A stretch of DNA of 64,000 nucleotides from Paraburkholderia sp. Tr-20389 (GCF_017104565.1 NZ_JAAGPD010000018.1:1-64000), one strand, 5' to 3'. Counted from the stretch's first letter, positions 26,214 through 35,554 are shown. A program made the numbers and translations. The notes: generated by a model from the letters alone, not told the origin.

Positions 26214-26228
26214 GGACCCAATGGGTCC
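26214..26228. promoter_or_regulatory. palindrome GGACCC-AAT-GGGTCC upstream of MFS gene
   Basis: A perfect 6-bp inverted repeat with a 3-base centre, followed by a further GGACCC half at 26231, lies 30-45 bp before the MFS start. It could be an operator for one of the IclR proteins or a small hairpin in the leader. Confidence 0.35.
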
Positions 26229-26257
26229 GTTGGACCCGCATTGCCTGGAGATCTTCG

Positions 26258-27589
26258 ATGAGTCAGTCAATCACGCATGCCTACGAGCCTGGCGGGTCCG
26301 CCGCCTCGCATCAGGACGACACCGCGCTGTATCGCAAGGTCACGTTGCGTATCGTGCCGTTTCTGTTTCTCTGCTACGTCATTTCGTTTCTGGATCGCAT
26401 CAACATCGGCTTCGCGCAGTTGCAGATGAAGCACGACCTCGGTTTCAGCGACGCGATGTATGGACTCGGCGCGGCGGTCTTCTATATCGGCTACGTGCTG
26501 TGCGAAGTGCCGAGCAACATGCTGCTCGCACGCTTCGGCGCGCGCCGCACGTTCACGCGGATCATGCTGCTGTGGGGCGCCGCGTCGGTATGCATGATGT
26601 TCGTCTCGCAACCCTCGCATTTCTATCTGCTGCGCTTCATGCTCGGCGTGTTCGAAGCGGGCTTCTTTCCCGGCATCGTGTTGTATCTGACGTACTGGTA
26701 TCCGGCGCGAAGGCGCGCTGTGATCCTGTCGATCTTCTTCGCAGGCGTTGCGGTGGCGGGCGTGCTCGGTGGTCTCGTCTCAGGCTGGATCATGCGCGAC
26801 ATGGCCGGCGTGATGGGCCTGTACGGCTGGCAATGGATGTTCGCGATCGAAGGCGCGCCCGCTCTCGTGTGCGGACTGGTGGCGGCATTCTGGCTCGTCG
26901 ACGGCCCGCAGGAAGCAAAGTGGCTCACGCAGGAGGAGAGGGTGCATCTCGTCGCGCAACGCGACGCGGAACATCGTCCTGCCAGTTCGCATTCGTCGCG
27001 CGCGTTCGTCGATGCCTTGCGCAATCCGCGCGTCTACCTGTTCGCGTTCATTTACTTCTCGCTGACGTGCGCGTCGTTGACGCTCAACTTCTGGATGCCG
27101 CTGATGATCCGCGATTTCGGCGTGCACGACGTGCTGTGGATCAGCCTGTACACGGTGATCCCCAACGCGATCGGCGCGGTTGGACTGATTCTGATCGCGC
27201 GTCATTCGGACCGTCACGGCGAGCGGCGCAAGCACTTCGCGGCCTGTACGATCGGCGGCGGGGTCGCGCTTTCTCTGTTGACGCTGCATTTGAGCAGCTT
27301 TGCCGCGATGCTCGGTATTCTGTCGATCGCCGCCGTGCTGATTTTCGCTGCGCTGCCGATCTTCTGGACGGTGCCGTCGGGTTATCTGTCGGGCAAGGCG
27401 GCTGCGGCGGGCATCGGGCTGATCAGCAGCATCGGTATTACGAGCGGCATCGTGAGCCCTTGGGTGATCGGAATCATCAAGACGCGCACGGGCAGCATGG
27501 ATAATGCGTTGTATCTGTTGACGGCCTTGCTGTTCATGAGCGGCATCGCGTTGTTGCGCGGGGTGCCGAAGCAGCGGGCGGCGGGGTAA
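26258..27589 (+). CDS. MFS transporter, anion:cation symporter type
   Basis: A 443-residue, 12-helix major facilitator with the ACS-family hallmarks: an N-terminal YRKVTLRIVPFLFLCYVISF segment, LDRINIGFAQLQM after helix 1, and GARRTFTRIM in the helix 2-3 loop. ACS members take up phthalate, tartrate, glucarate, hydroxyphenylacetate and similar organic acids by proton symport. Standing behind the monooxygenase operon, it probably imports that pathway's aromatic or hydroxy-acid substrate. ATG 26258 follows CTGGAG. Confidence 0.92.
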   Translation: MSQSITHAYEPGGSAASHQDDTALYRKVTLRIVPFLFLCYVISFLDRINIGFAQLQMKHDLGFSDAMYGLGAAVFYIGYVLCEVPSNMLLARFGARRTFTRIMLLWGAASVCMMFVSQPSHFYLLRFMLGVFEAGFFPGIVLYLTYWYPARRRAVILSIFFAGVAVAGVLGGLVSGWIMRDMAGVMGLYGWQWMFAIEGAPALVCGLVAAFWLVDGPQEAKWLTQEERVHLVAQRDAEHRPASSHSSRAFVDALRNPRVYLFAFIYFSLTCASLTLNFWMPLMIRDFGVHDVLWISLYTVIPNAIGAVGLILIARHSDRHGERRKHFAACTIGGGVALSLLTLHLSSFAAMLGILSIAAVLIFAALPIFWTVPSGYLSGKAAAAGIGLISSIGITSGIVSPWVIGIIKTRTGSMDNALYLLTALLFMSGIALLRGVPKQRAAG

Positions 27590-27654
27590 AAAAGCGCGCC
27601 GCTCGTTCGTCAATGCTCATGCAGCGTTGGGCTGTGTGAGCGTTTTGTTATCGC

Positions 27655-28368
27655 ATGAACCTTGTTGACTGTATTCCTCTGCCGCATCCCGGCCCGCACG
27701 ACGTTGCGTTGTGGCGGGTCGATTTCGCTTTTGACCGGACTCTCGCCGCACCCGCATTCGACACGTTATCTGTCGAAGAACGCGAGCGCGCGGCCCGATT
27801 CCACCGTCATCAGGACGCGATCCGCTTCGCGAGCGTGCGTGCCGCGTTGCGCGCAGTGCTGTCCCACACGACGAAGATCGACGCTGGGCGCATTCGCATC
27901 GCAGCGGACGAAGCGGGGCGTCCGTGCATGCTCGATTCGCCCGTGTCCGTCGACTTCAACGTGTCGCACTCGGGCGCGCACGGCTTGATCGCATTGTCGA
28001 CGCGGCGACGCGTGGGCGTCGATATCGAAACGCGCGCGCCCGGCTTCGACTGGCGCAGCATCGCCAGATCGACGCTGACGGCCGACGAACTCGCGTGGCT
28101 GCAAGGTCTCGACGCAGCGCAATCCCAGCATGCGTTCTTCGACGCGTGGGTTGCAAAAGAGGCGCTGCTGAAGGCGGTGGGCGTCGGAATATCGGAGCAT
28201 CTCACGCAACTAACCGTCCTTCCGTCGTGCATCGGCGGGTTCGTGCCGCGGAAGCAGCGGCCTCTTGCTGTCCGAACCTTTCTGGCCGCCTGGACCCAAG
28301 CCCCGCAAGGCTATGCGGCCTGCATCGCCTGGTCGGAAAGTCCCGCCGAAGTCACTCAGAACGCGTGA
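27655..28368 (+). CDS. Sfp-type 4'-phosphopantetheinyl transferase
   Basis: A 237-residue PPTase that converts apo carrier domains to the holo form using CoA. The three family motifs are visible: VSVDFNVSHSGAHGLIALS, VGVDIE (Mg-binding Asp/Glu) and FFDAWVAKEALLKAVGVG. Size and motif spacing match Sfp/Gsp rather than AcpS. It lies 106 bp upstream of the siderophore sigma-factor gene, so its natural clients are most likely the five carrier domains of the two NRPSs here. In Burkholderia cenocepacia the comparable enzyme (PobA) is, as I recall, encoded apart from the orb cluster. It precedes the Fur-type promoter, so its own control may differ. Confidence 0.93.
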   Translation: MNLVDCIPLPHPGPHDVALWRVDFAFDRTLAAPAFDTLSVEERERAARFHRHQDAIRFASVRAALRAVLSHTTKIDAGRIRIAADEAGRPCMLDSPVSVDFNVSHSGAHGLIALSTRRRVGVDIETRAPGFDWRSIARSTLTADELAWLQGLDAAQSQHAFFDAWVAKEALLKAVGVGISEHLTQLTVLPSCIGGFVPRKQRPLAVRTFLAAWTQAPQGYAACIAWSESPAEVTQNA

Positions 28369-28401
28369 ATGTCACCAAAAAATAATAAGAATAGTCGGTG
28401 A

Positions 28402-28435
28402 CAATATTGAGAATGATTCGCGTTTACGTTAGATT
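28402..28435 (+). promoter_or_regulatory. Fur-controlled sigma-70 promoter of the ECF sigma gene
   Basis: TTGAGA (28407-28412) and TAGATT (28430-28435) are spaced by exactly 17 bp, a good sigma-70 promoter. An AT-rich Fur-like sequence (TATTGAGAATGATTCGC, 28405-28421) overlaps the -35 and spacer, so iron-loaded Fur would block polymerase. This is the expected logic for OrbS/PvdS-type sigma genes: iron shortage lifts Fur and switches on the whole cluster. Confidence 0.75.
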
Positions 28436-28474
28436 CGCTTCCATCTGATCGAAAGGCAAGATGGAGACGAGTCG

Positions 28475-29209
28475 ATGGCTGAATCAATGGCGGGATTTGC
28501 GGCGCGTGTCGAACGTCATCCGGCGGCGTTCGCACCTGGCGTACTGGACGACATGGAGTGCGAGCCGCCGATGTGCGCAACACGCACGTCAGCAGAGCCG
28601 CGCGCAGCGCGCTCGTGCAGCCAACCCGGCTGTGAAGGATTGCTGCTCGATGTGCTGATCGAAAACCGGCGCTCGCTGATCCAGCTGGCGCGCTCGTTCG
28701 TCGGATGTTCGAGCCGTGCCGAGGACGTCGTGCATGACGTGTTCATCAAACTCACAGGCTTTCCGAATCAGGACGACGTGCGTCAACCGCTCGCCTATGT
28801 CGCGCGCATGGTGCGCAACGCATCGATCGACGCGTGCCGCCGCCAGTCCCTCGAAAACACGTGGCACGCGTGCGAGGAAGACGGGCTCGATGTGCCGTCG
28901 CCGGAACCTACGCCCGAGTCCGCGCTTGTCACGCGCGACACCTTGCGTCACGCATTCGATGCACTCGCGCAGTTGCCCGAACGCACGCGCAGTGCGTTCG
29001 AGCGCGTGCGTCTGCGCGAAGAGACCTTGCAGGAGACCGCGCGTGCATTGAACGTTTCGCAGACGCTCGTGCACTTCATGGTCCGCGACGCCGCGAAGCA
29101 TTGCGCGGAGTGCATGCACGCAGGCGCGAAAAACGTCGCGTATGCGAAGACGGCGGGGCGCAGTAAAAAAACCTGCGCGTCGAACGTCAAGCAGATGACG
29201 GCCTCGTAA
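28475..29209 (+). CDS. orbS: iron-starvation ECF sigma factor (OrbS-like)
   Basis: A 244-residue ECF sigma factor. Region 2 is at about residues 58-125 ([28 protein letters not shown] split across 2.1-2.3) and region 4 at about 150-210 ([33 protein letters not shown]). Both ends are longer than a minimal ECF factor: an approximately 55-residue N-terminal extension with Cys29, 34, 48 and 53, and a C-terminal tail with Cys210, Cys213 and Cys234. In B. cenocepacia OrbS, cysteines are reported to form an on-board iron sensor; the same may hold here. No anti-sigma gene is present. ATG 28475 follows GGAGACGAG. It should direct transcription from the three TAAA-N16-CGTC promoters in this cluster. 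Confidence 0.9.
   Translation: MAESMAGFAARVERHPAAFAPGVLDDMECEPPMCATRTSAEPRAARSCSQPGCEGLLLDVLIENRRSLIQLARSFVGCSSRAEDVVHDVFIKLTGFPNQDDVRQPLAYVARMVRNASIDACRRQSLENTWHACEEDGLDVPSPEPTPESALVTRDTLRHAFDALAQLPERTRSAFERVRLREETLQETARALNVSQTLVHFMVRDAAKHCAECMHAGAKNVAYAKTAGRSKKTCASNVKQMTAS
29164..29188 (+). promoter_or_regulatory. OrbS-type promoter inside the end of the sigma gene
   Basis: TAAAA (29164-29168), 16 bases, then CGTC (29185-29188). This is the TAAAT-N16/17-CGT architecture of PvdS/OrbS iron-starvation promoters. It lies within the last codons of the sigma gene and 76 bp before the mbtH start, so it would drive mbtH, the hydroxylase and the uptake genes independently of the Fur promoter. Confidence 0.75.
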
Positions 29210-29264
29210 TCCGACGAAGGCAAACGTTCAACTGCATCTCATCCGATACGCAAGCAGACACGAT

Positions 29265-29498
29265 ATGACCCAGAACACGCATCAAGACGCACAGGACGAC
29301 GTTCAATACACGGTCGTCATCAATGACGAAGAACAGTACTCGATCTGGCCGACCTTTCGCGACGTGCCCGCCGGCTGGCGCGAGGTCGGTGTGCGCGGGC
29401 CGAAGGCCGCGTGCCTCGAACATATCGAAGCGGTGTGGACGGACATGCGTCCCGCGAGCCTGCGCCGACACATGGACGCCGCGCCGAACACGCGCTGA
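29265..29498 (+). CDS. orbH: MbtH-like NRPS accessory protein
   Basis: A 77-residue MbtH-family protein; these bind NRPS adenylation domains and stimulate their activity or solubility. The signature is intact: [10 protein letters not shown], then GWREVG and a late TDMRPASLR segment containing the conserved tryptophans. ATG 29265 is the only sensible start. It is the first gene of the sigma-dependent unit. One copy serves two NRPSs with four A domains. The symbol follows the B. cenocepacia orb cluster by position and family. Confidence 0.95.
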   Translation: MTQNTHQDAQDDVQYTVVINDEEQYSIWPTFRDVPAGWREVGVRGPKAACLEHIEAVWTDMRPASLRRHMDAAPNTR

Positions 29499-29636
29499 GC
29501 CGCGCGCGGCCATGCGGATGGCCGAACGCGACACATACCTTCTCGCGCGCCACGAGAGCGCCGCGCGGGACCGTTGTTCGAGCCGCGTCCACGCATGCAG
29601 TGCGTGATCGACGCGGCTTGCCACTGAGGACACGTC

Positions 29637-30662
29637 ATGACAGCGACTCTCCCGACACTCGACGATCTGCGCATCGAGCCCGGCCTGCCAACCATCGTTT
29701 CGCCACGCGGCGACAGCACGCTGACGCTCGAAGCCGCCGCGCCGCTGCTGCGGGACATCGCGAACAACTGCATCGAGCGTGCGGGCGGCGTGCTGTTCAC
29801 TGGCTTCGCCGTGCCGTCGATCGATGCGTTCCAGCAATTCGCTGCGTCGTTCGGTTCGCCGCTGATCGGCTATGAGTTTGCGTCGACGCCGCGCAGCCAG
29901 GTCGAAGGCGCTGTGTATACGTCGACGGAATATCCGCCGCATCGCTCGATTCCGCTGCATAACGAGCAGTCGTATACGCGCGAGTGGCCGATGCGTATCT
30001 GGTTCCACTGCGCGCTTGCCGCGCGGACGGGCGGCGCGACGCCGATTGCCGACAGCCGTGCGATCTATCGCGCGCTCGATCCTGCATTGATCGAACGCTT
30101 CGCGCGGCGCGAACTGCTGTACGTGCGCAACTTCGGGCAGGGCCTCGATCTGCCCTGGCAGCACGCGTTCGGCACCGATCAGCCGCGCGCCGTCGATGCG
30201 ATGTGCGCGGCGCGCGGCATCGAATGCGAATGGCGCGAGGGCGATGACGGCGACATGCTGCTGCGTACCCGCGAACGGTGCCAGGCGGTGGCGATGCATC
30301 CGCGCACGGGGGATCGCGTGTGGTTCAACCAGGCGCATCTGTTCCATCTGTCCGCGCTCGACGAAGACATGCAGGAAGCGCTCGTCGATGCGGTCGGAAT
30401 AGAGAACGTGCCGCGCAACGTGTATTACGGCGACGGCGCACCGCTCGAAGCCGATGCGCTCGCAGAGATTCGCGGCGTGCTCGATCAGCAGCGCGTCGTG
30501 TTTCCGTGGGTAGGCGGCGACGTGCTGATGCTCGACAACATGCTGACCGCGCATGCACGCGATCCGTTCGAAGGCCCGCGCAAGGTCGTGGTCGCGATGG
30601 CGGAGAGCTATCGTGTGCCGGCGAACGCGCAACAACCGAAGACATTCGCTACCACCACCTGA
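29637..30662 (+). CDS. orbG: TauD/SyrP-like Fe(II)/2-oxoglutarate hydroxylase (aspartate beta-hydroxylase)
   Basis: A 341-residue 2-oxoglutarate-dependent dioxygenase. The iron triad is visible: His108-x-Glu110 in PLHNEQSY and distal His306 in LTAHARDP, with a probable 2-oxoglutarate Arg at 315. SyrP/OrbG-type relatives use H-x-E rather than H-x-D and hydroxylate carrier-bound aspartate. This matches the Asp-specific second module of the NRPS and predicts a beta-hydroxyaspartate iron ligand. ATG 29637 has TGAGGA 6 bp upstream; the 138-bp gap after mbtH shows no other gene. It runs 2 bp into the ABC ATPase start. Confidence 0.9.
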   Translation: MTATLPTLDDLRIEPGLPTIVSPRGDSTLTLEAAAPLLRDIANNCIERAGGVLFTGFAVPSIDAFQQFAASFGSPLIGYEFASTPRSQVEGAVYTSTEYPPHRSIPLHNEQSYTREWPMRIWFHCALAARTGGATPIADSRAIYRALDPALIERFARRELLYVRNFGQGLDLPWQHAFGTDQPRAVDAMCAARGIECEWREGDDGDMLLRTRERCQAVAMHPRTGDRVWFNQAHLFHLSALDEDMQEALVDAVGIENVPRNVYYGDGAPLEADALAEIRGVLDQQRVVFPWVGGDVLMLDNMLTAHARDPFEGPRKVVVAMAESYRVPANAQQPKTFATTT

Positions 30663-30664
30663 CG

Positions 30665-31510
30665 ATGAAGAGCAGTTCCAACATGGCACTGTCGGCGAGT
30701 TCGCTGACAGTGGGGTATCGTGATCACATCGTGATCGATTCGCTCGACATCGACGTTCGCGCGCATCGCGTGACGGCGCTGTGCGGGCCGAACGGCTGCG
30801 GCAAGAGTACGCTGCTGCGTACGCTCGCCGGTTTGCAGCCGGCGCTTGCAGGCGAAGTGACGGTGGCGGACAAAGCGCTCGCGTCGTATCGGCGGCGCGA
30901 TCTTGCGCGCACGCTGACGATGCTCTCCCAGTTCAACCAGATTCCCGCCGGGCTCTCGGTGCGCGAACTGGTCGCTTATGGACGCTACGCGCATGGCGGC
31001 TGGATGCGCGGCTTGTCGAAAGAGGATCACGCTGCCATCGACGACGCGCTCGCTGCAAGCGGTATCGCCGACGATGCCGCACGCGACGTCGCGGCACTGT
31101 CCGGCGGCGAGCGTCAGCGCGCGTGGATTGCGATGGCGCTCGCACAACGCGCGCCCATCGTGCTGCTGGATGAACCGACCACCTATCTCGACATTCATCA
31201 TCAACTCGACATTCTCGGCGAATTGCGCAGGCTGAATCGCGAGCGCGGCCTGACGATCGTGTGGGTGCTGCACGATCTGAATCAGGCCGCCGCCTACAGC
31301 GACGAAATCGTGCTGATGCGCGACGGCCGCATCGTCGCGCAAGGCACGCCCGATGCGATCATCGACCCGCAGCATCTCGAAGCGACGTTCGGCGTGCCGA
31401 TGCTGCGCATCGCGCATCCGCAAACGGGCGCGCCCATGTGCGTGCCCGCGCATCCCGAAAGCGACGCAGTGACGACCGAGTCCGCCGACGACAAGGATCT
31501 CGCCGCATGA
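30665..31510 (+). CDS. orbC: ferric-siderophore ABC importer ATPase (FhuC-like)
   Basis: A 281-residue FepC/FhuC-type ATPase energising ferric-hydroxamate uptake across the inner membrane. Walker A GPNGCGKST, the Q-loop LSQFNQIPAG, signature LSGGERQRAWIAMALAQ, Walker B VLLDEPTTYLD and the H-loop VLHDLNQAA are all present. ATG 30665 is 2 bp after the hydroxylase stop, suggesting coupling; ATG 30683 is an alternative. The stop overlaps the permease start (ATGA). Its permease is the fused FhuB-like protein and its binding protein is at 34430. Confidence 0.94.
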   Translation: MKSSSNMALSASSLTVGYRDHIVIDSLDIDVRAHRVTALCGPNGCGKSTLLRTLAGLQPALAGEVTVADKALASYRRRDLARTLTMLSQFNQIPAGLSVRELVAYGRYAHGGWMRGLSKEDHAAIDDALAASGIADDAARDVAALSGGERQRAWIAMALAQRAPIVLLDEPTTYLDIHHQLDILGELRRLNRERGLTIVWVLHDLNQAAAYSDEIVLMRDGRIVAQGTPDAIIDPQHLEATFGVPMLRIAHPQTGAPMCVPAHPESDAVTTESADDKDLAA

Positions 31511-33633
31511 CCACGCTCGCCGCACGAAAGCGGATGCAGCGCGCTAAACCGCACGCCGCATCGCATTGGCGCGATGCGCAGCGCAGCCGAGTCGGCGTGC
31601 TGGCGGTGTCGCTGACGGCATGGCTCATCATGGTCGCAGCACTGCGCGTCGCTCCCGATCTGTCGATGCTGCTGCAATCCGCAACCTCGAACGCAGCGCA
31701 CGCCGGCGAAGACAACGCGCTCGCGCATGTATTGCTGTTCAACCTGCATGTGCCGCGCGTGCTGGCCGCGCTGGTCGCGGGCGCGTGCCTCGGCGTCGCG
31801 GGTGCGCTGTTTCAGGCGTTGACGCGCAATCCGCTCGCGTCGCCGGATCTGCTCGGCATCACGGGCGGCGCACAACTCGGTCTGCTTGCCGCGATGCTGG
31901 TTCCAGCGCTCGCAGGCACGGCTTCGGTGCCGTTGCTGTTCGGTTGCGGCCTGCTCGCTGCGGCATGCGTCGCTGCGGCGGCGGGCGGCTGGCGCGCGAC
32001 GCCGTTGCGGATGGTGCTCGCGGGCAGCGTCTGCATGCTGCTGTTCTCGGCGATTTCGACGCTCACGCTCGCGTTCTTCGAGCAGAGCATCGCAGGCGTC
32101 GCGTTGTGGGCAAGCGGCAGTCTCTATCAACCGGGCGCGGACGGATTGCTGACTGCCGTTCTCTGGCTGCTGGTGCCGCTTGCTGCGCTGCCCTTCGTCG
32201 TGCGCCCGCTCGATCCGATATCGTTGGGCGACGATGCGGCGCTCGCTGTCGGCGTGCGCGTGGACGCAGCGCGCTTCTATGCGCTGCTCGTCGCAGTCGG
32301 TTTTGCGAGCGTGGCAGTGAGCATCGCGGGACCGATGTCGTATGTCGGATTGATCGCGCCGAATCTGTTGCGCCATGTACGCGGCTCGCGCTCGACGCGT
32401 CTCGTCGCGCTTGCACCATTATCCGCGCTGGTCGGCGCGCTGCTCGTACTCGCGACCGACAGCATGGTGCTTGCGCTCGATCTCGACGGTACGCTGTCGA
32501 CGGGCGTCGCGATTGCCGTCGTCGGCACGCCGTTGATGCTCGCGATGATCCGTCACGGCGGCGCATGGACGTCAGCGCTCGCGCACACCGCCGAAGGCAC
32601 CGCGCAATCGGCGCGTGGCCGTTTTGCCGCATGGATTGCGGGGCTTTCTCCATTTGGCGTCGCGTTGATGGTTGCCGCTGTCGCCGTTGTTTCGATCTAT
32701 GCGGCAGGCACCCTCGGCCCGACCTGGCTCGGTCCGTCGCGCTGGCTCGCTGCATTGAACGGCGACGATGCTGTCGCGCGCATGCTGCTCGATCTGCGTT
32801 CGCCGCGCGTCGTATGTGCGTTGCTCGCGGGCGCCATGCTTGCGGCGAGCGGCGTACTGATGCAAAGCGTCGTGCGCAATCCGCTCGCGGGACCTGAAGT
32901 GCTGGGCGTCACACAAGGCGCATCGCTCGCGACACTCGTCGCGCTGCTGTTCTGGCCGCTCGCTGCACACGCGACCATTGCAGTCTCGTCGTTGATCGGC
33001 GGCGGCGTTACGCTCATCGCGATTCTCGCGTTGAACCGGCGCACACGTTATGCACCGCTCGCGGTCGCGTTGACGGGGTTGGTCGTCGGCACGCTATGGA
33101 CGACGCTCGCGCAGTGGGTGATCGTGCAGGAAAGCGTGCAGCCCGCGCGCTTCGTCGTGTGGCTCGTGGGCGGGACGTATGGGCGCAGCTGGAGCGACGT
33201 GTTCGCGCTGTTGCCGTGGTGTGCGTTGGCGCTGCCTGCGTTCGTGCTGCTCGCACGTCCGCTCGATCTGCTCGCGCTCGGCGACGATCAGGCTGCATCG
33301 CTCGGCTTGCCCGTTGCGCTGTTGCGTCCGCTCGCGCTGACTGTTGCGACGATCGCGGCATGCGCCGCCGTTGCGGCAGTCGGTCCGATCGGCTTCGTCG
33401 GCTTGATGGCGCCGCATCTCGCGGCCATGCTCGGTGCGCGCGCGCATCGCGTGCGCTTGTGGCTCGCAGCGACCTGCGGTGCCGCCATTCTTGCCGCCGC
33501 CGATATCGGCGCACGCACGCTGCTCGCGCCCCGCGAAATTCCGGCGGGCGTGCTGACGGCACTGATCGGCGCGCCGTATCTGCTCGGGTTGCTGATCGTG
33601 CAGGCAAGGCGCGAACGCAGGCGCGGAAGATGA
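31507..33633 (+). CDS. orbD: fused ferric-siderophore ABC permease (FhuB-like)
   Basis: A 708-residue permease made of two FecCD-type halves in one chain, as in FhuB. Each half has about ten helices and a conserved RVLAALVAGACLGVAGALFQ / RVVCALLAGAMLAASGVLMQ segment followed by RNPLA (about residues 85-125 and 430-470). The second half ends with the typical REIPAGVLTALIGAPYLLGLL. Length matches FhuB (about 660) with a longer N-terminus. ATG 31507 overlaps the ATPase stop, and its TGA overlaps the next start. Two halves in one protein means no separate second permease is needed. Confidence 0.94.
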   Translation: MTTLAARKRMQRAKPHAASHWRDAQRSRVGVLAVSLTAWLIMVAALRVAPDLSMLLQSATSNAAHAGEDNALAHVLLFNLHVPRVLAALVAGACLGVAGALFQALTRNPLASPDLLGITGGAQLGLLAAMLVPALAGTASVPLLFGCGLLAAACVAAAAGGWRATPLRMVLAGSVCMLLFSAISTLTLAFFEQSIAGVALWASGSLYQPGADGLLTAVLWLLVPLAALPFVVRPLDPISLGDDAALAVGVRVDAARFYALLVAVGFASVAVSIAGPMSYVGLIAPNLLRHVRGSRSTRLVALAPLSALVGALLVLATDSMVLALDLDGTLSTGVAIAVVGTPLMLAMIRHGGAWTSALAHTAEGTAQSARGRFAAWIAGLSPFGVALMVAAVAVVSIYAAGTLGPTWLGPSRWLAALNGDDAVARMLLDLRSPRVVCALLAGAMLAASGVLMQSVVRNPLAGPEVLGVTQGASLATLVALLFWPLAAHATIAVSSLIGGGVTLIAILALNRRTRYAPLAVALTGLVVGTLWTTLAQWVIVQESVQPARFVVWLVGGTYGRSWSDVFALLPWCALALPAFVLLARPLDLLALGDDQAASLGLPVALLRPLALTVATIAACAAVAAVGPIGFVGLMAPHLAAMLGARAHRVRLWLAATCGAAILAAADIGARTLLAPREIPAGVLTALIGAPYLLGLLIVQARRERRRGR

Positions 33634-34433
33634 CGATGTCCTCGGATGCCAGGCCCTTCGCCGCACTCGCCGCCGATACGCCATTTGCCGCTTACGTCGA
33701 ACGCGTGTGGATCGGCATGCGTGGCAACGCACATGACATCAGCGGCGGCATGCAGGTCCGTGTGCCGCTCACTGAACTCGCGACGCAGCGCGCGGCGATC
33801 CTCGATGCGATGACGTTGCGCTACGGCGGCGATGCCGAGCGCCATGCTCGCGCGCTGCTATCGCAGTGGAGCAAATACTATTTCGCCCTTGCCGTGCCGG
33901 CCGCGCTGGTGTCCGCGCTGGTCTTGCAGCGGCCGCTCGATATGGCGCCCGCGCGCTGCGTGGTGCTGCTGAACGAAGGCATGCCCGAAGCGCTGTATCT
34001 GCCGCACGACGCGCTCGGCGAGCCAGCCGACGATCCTGCGCGACGGTATGCCTCTTTAATCGATGAACATCTGCACGGCGTGATAGACCAGCTCGCGAGC
34101 ATGACGAAGATCGCACCGCGCGTGTTGTGGAGCAACGTCGGCAATCTGCTGGACTCGCTATTCGAACGATGCGCAGCGATGCCGGGCGCGTCGCGTGACG
34201 CCGCGTGGATGTTCGAATCGCGCGTGCTGTTCGGCGGCGACGAGCCGAATCCGCTGCGCACGCCTGTGCGTAACGCGACGCCGCGTTCGAAGCTGTTGCC
34301 CGCGCCGTTCCGCGCGCGCCGTGTCTGCTGCGTGCGTTATGAAATCCCCGGAGAAGATCAACTGTGTGCGAGCTGTCCGCTACTACTCACGATGAGCGAC
34401 GAGAAGCTCGCGCTACAAGAATGCCTGCGATGA
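33630..34433 (+). CDS. orbF: FhuF-like siderophore-iron reductase
   Basis: A 267-residue FhuF-family protein. The C-terminal [2Fe-2S] cluster motif is complete: Cys233-Cys234, then 11 residues, Cys246-x2-Cys249 (E. coli FhuF has 10 in the gap). These reductases release iron in the cytoplasm by reducing the ferric hydroxamate complex after import. ATG 33630 overlaps the permease stop by 4 bp (ATG 33636 is a close alternative), and its TGA overlaps the binding-protein start, so it is translated as part of the uptake block. Confidence 0.9.
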   Translation: MTMSSDARPFAALAADTPFAAYVERVWIGMRGNAHDISGGMQVRVPLTELATQRAAILDAMTLRYGGDAERHARALLSQWSKYYFALAVPAALVSALVLQRPLDMAPARCVVLLNEGMPEALYLPHDALGEPADDPARRYASLIDEHLHGVIDQLASMTKIAPRVLWSNVGNLLDSLFERCAAMPGASRDAAWMFESRVLFGGDEPNPLRTPVRNATPRSKLLPAPFRARRVCCVRYEIPGEDQLCASCPLLLTMSDEKLALQECLR

Positions 34434-35458
34434 AGCGTGCGTTGCGCGCAACCGTCTGCGCTGCTTGCTTTGCGTTTGCCTGTTCTGCGGGAGCAGCGGG
34501 CGTCACGAGCACGCGGGATCGCACGTCTGCATTCGCCTGCACGCCGCTGTCTGCGAATCCCACCGTGACGCAGGCGAGCGACACGCTGCCGGCGCATCCG
34601 AAGCGCATCGTCGTGCTCGAGTTCATGTTTGCCGAAGCGCTGCTTTCGCTCGACATCACACCTGCCGGCATGGTCGACACGGCGTATTACCCTTCGTGGA
34701 TCGGTTATGGCGTCGAGCGCATGCAGTCGGTGCCGGATGTAGGCACGCGCCAGGAGCCGAGCCTCGAAGCGATTGCCGCGCTCAAGCCGGATCTGATCAT
34801 CGGCGTCGGCTTCCGGCATGCGCCTATTTTCGGGGCGCTGAAATCGATTGCGCCGACGGTGCTGTTCCAGTTCAGCCCGGACATGAAGCTCGACGGCGAA
34901 ATGGCGACGCAGCTCGAATGGGCGCGCAGGATCTTCGATACGATCGGTTGCATGACGGGGCGTATGGTTCAGGCACAGGCCGTCGAACGGCAACTCGACG
35001 AGGGGCTCGCGCGCGATGCAAAGCGTCTCGCCGATGCCGGGCGCACACATGCTGATTTCGCGCTGTTGCAGGAACTCGGCTTGCCCGATCGATACTGGGC
35101 CTACACGGGAAACAGCATGGCGGGCGGCGTCGCGAAGCAACTCGGCCTGACGCTGTGGCCCGCGCAACCGACGCGTGAAGGCACACGCTACGTGACCTCC
35201 GAAGACCTGTTGAGGCGACCGCAAACCAGCGTATTGCTGACGAGCGCGACCGGTCCGGAAGTAAAGCTCGACGCGAAACTGGATTCGCCCGTGTGGCGTT
35301 TCGTGCCCGCGCGTCGCGACGGACGCGTGACGCTGGTCGAACGCAACGTATGGGGCTTTGGCGGTCCGATGTCGGCGCTAAAGCTGTCTCACGCGTTGAC
35401 GGATGCGCTGCTCTCGTTGCCTGCCGTTACGCCGTCGCAGGCTTCCGCGTCGCGCTGA
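34430..35458 (+). CDS. orbB: periplasmic ferric-siderophore binding protein
   Basis: A 342-residue class III (FhuD/BtuF-like) binding protein. The N-terminus ([24 protein letters not shown] split over basic and hydrophobic parts) is a Sec signal peptide. The mature protein has the family's [12 protein letters not shown] strand and paired lobes joined by a long helix, with [16 protein letters not shown] 34430 overlaps the reductase stop (ATGA); ATG 34421 is possible. It is last in the uptake unit and is followed by a strong hairpin at 35490-35524. It would hand the ferric siderophore to the fused permease. Confidence 0.92.
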   Translation: MKRALRATVCAACFAFACSAGAAGVTSTRDRTSAFACTPLSANPTVTQASDTLPAHPKRIVVLEFMFAEALLSLDITPAGMVDTAYYPSWIGYGVERMQSVPDVGTRQEPSLEAIAALKPDLIIGVGFRHAPIFGALKSIAPTVLFQFSPDMKLDGEMATQLEWARRIFDTIGCMTGRMVQAQAVERQLDEGLARDAKRLADAGRTHADFALLQELGLPDRYWAYTGNSMAGGVAKQLGLTLWPAQPTREGTRYVTSEDLLRRPQTSVLLTSATGPEVKLDAKLDSPVWRFVPARRDGRVTLVERNVWGFGGPMSALKLSHALTDALLSLPAVTPSQASASR

Positions 35459-35489
35459 GTCGCTTTTACGCATCGGCTCGCTCGAATGC

Positions 35490-35524
35490 AAAGCGCCTCG
35501 GGATGTGTCGTCCCGAAGCGCTTT
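35490..35524. terminator. bidirectional terminator between convergent siderophore genes
   Basis: AAAGCGCCTCGGGA (35490-35503) and TCCCGAAGCGCTTT (35511-35524) form a 14-bp stem with a 7-base loop. The one mismatch on the plus strand is a G-U pair on the minus strand. A-runs and T-runs flank the base. It separates the uptake operon from the convergent exporter gene. Confidence 0.8.
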
Positions 35525-35554
35525 TCACTTCATCGTATTTACAGCTACAAGACT

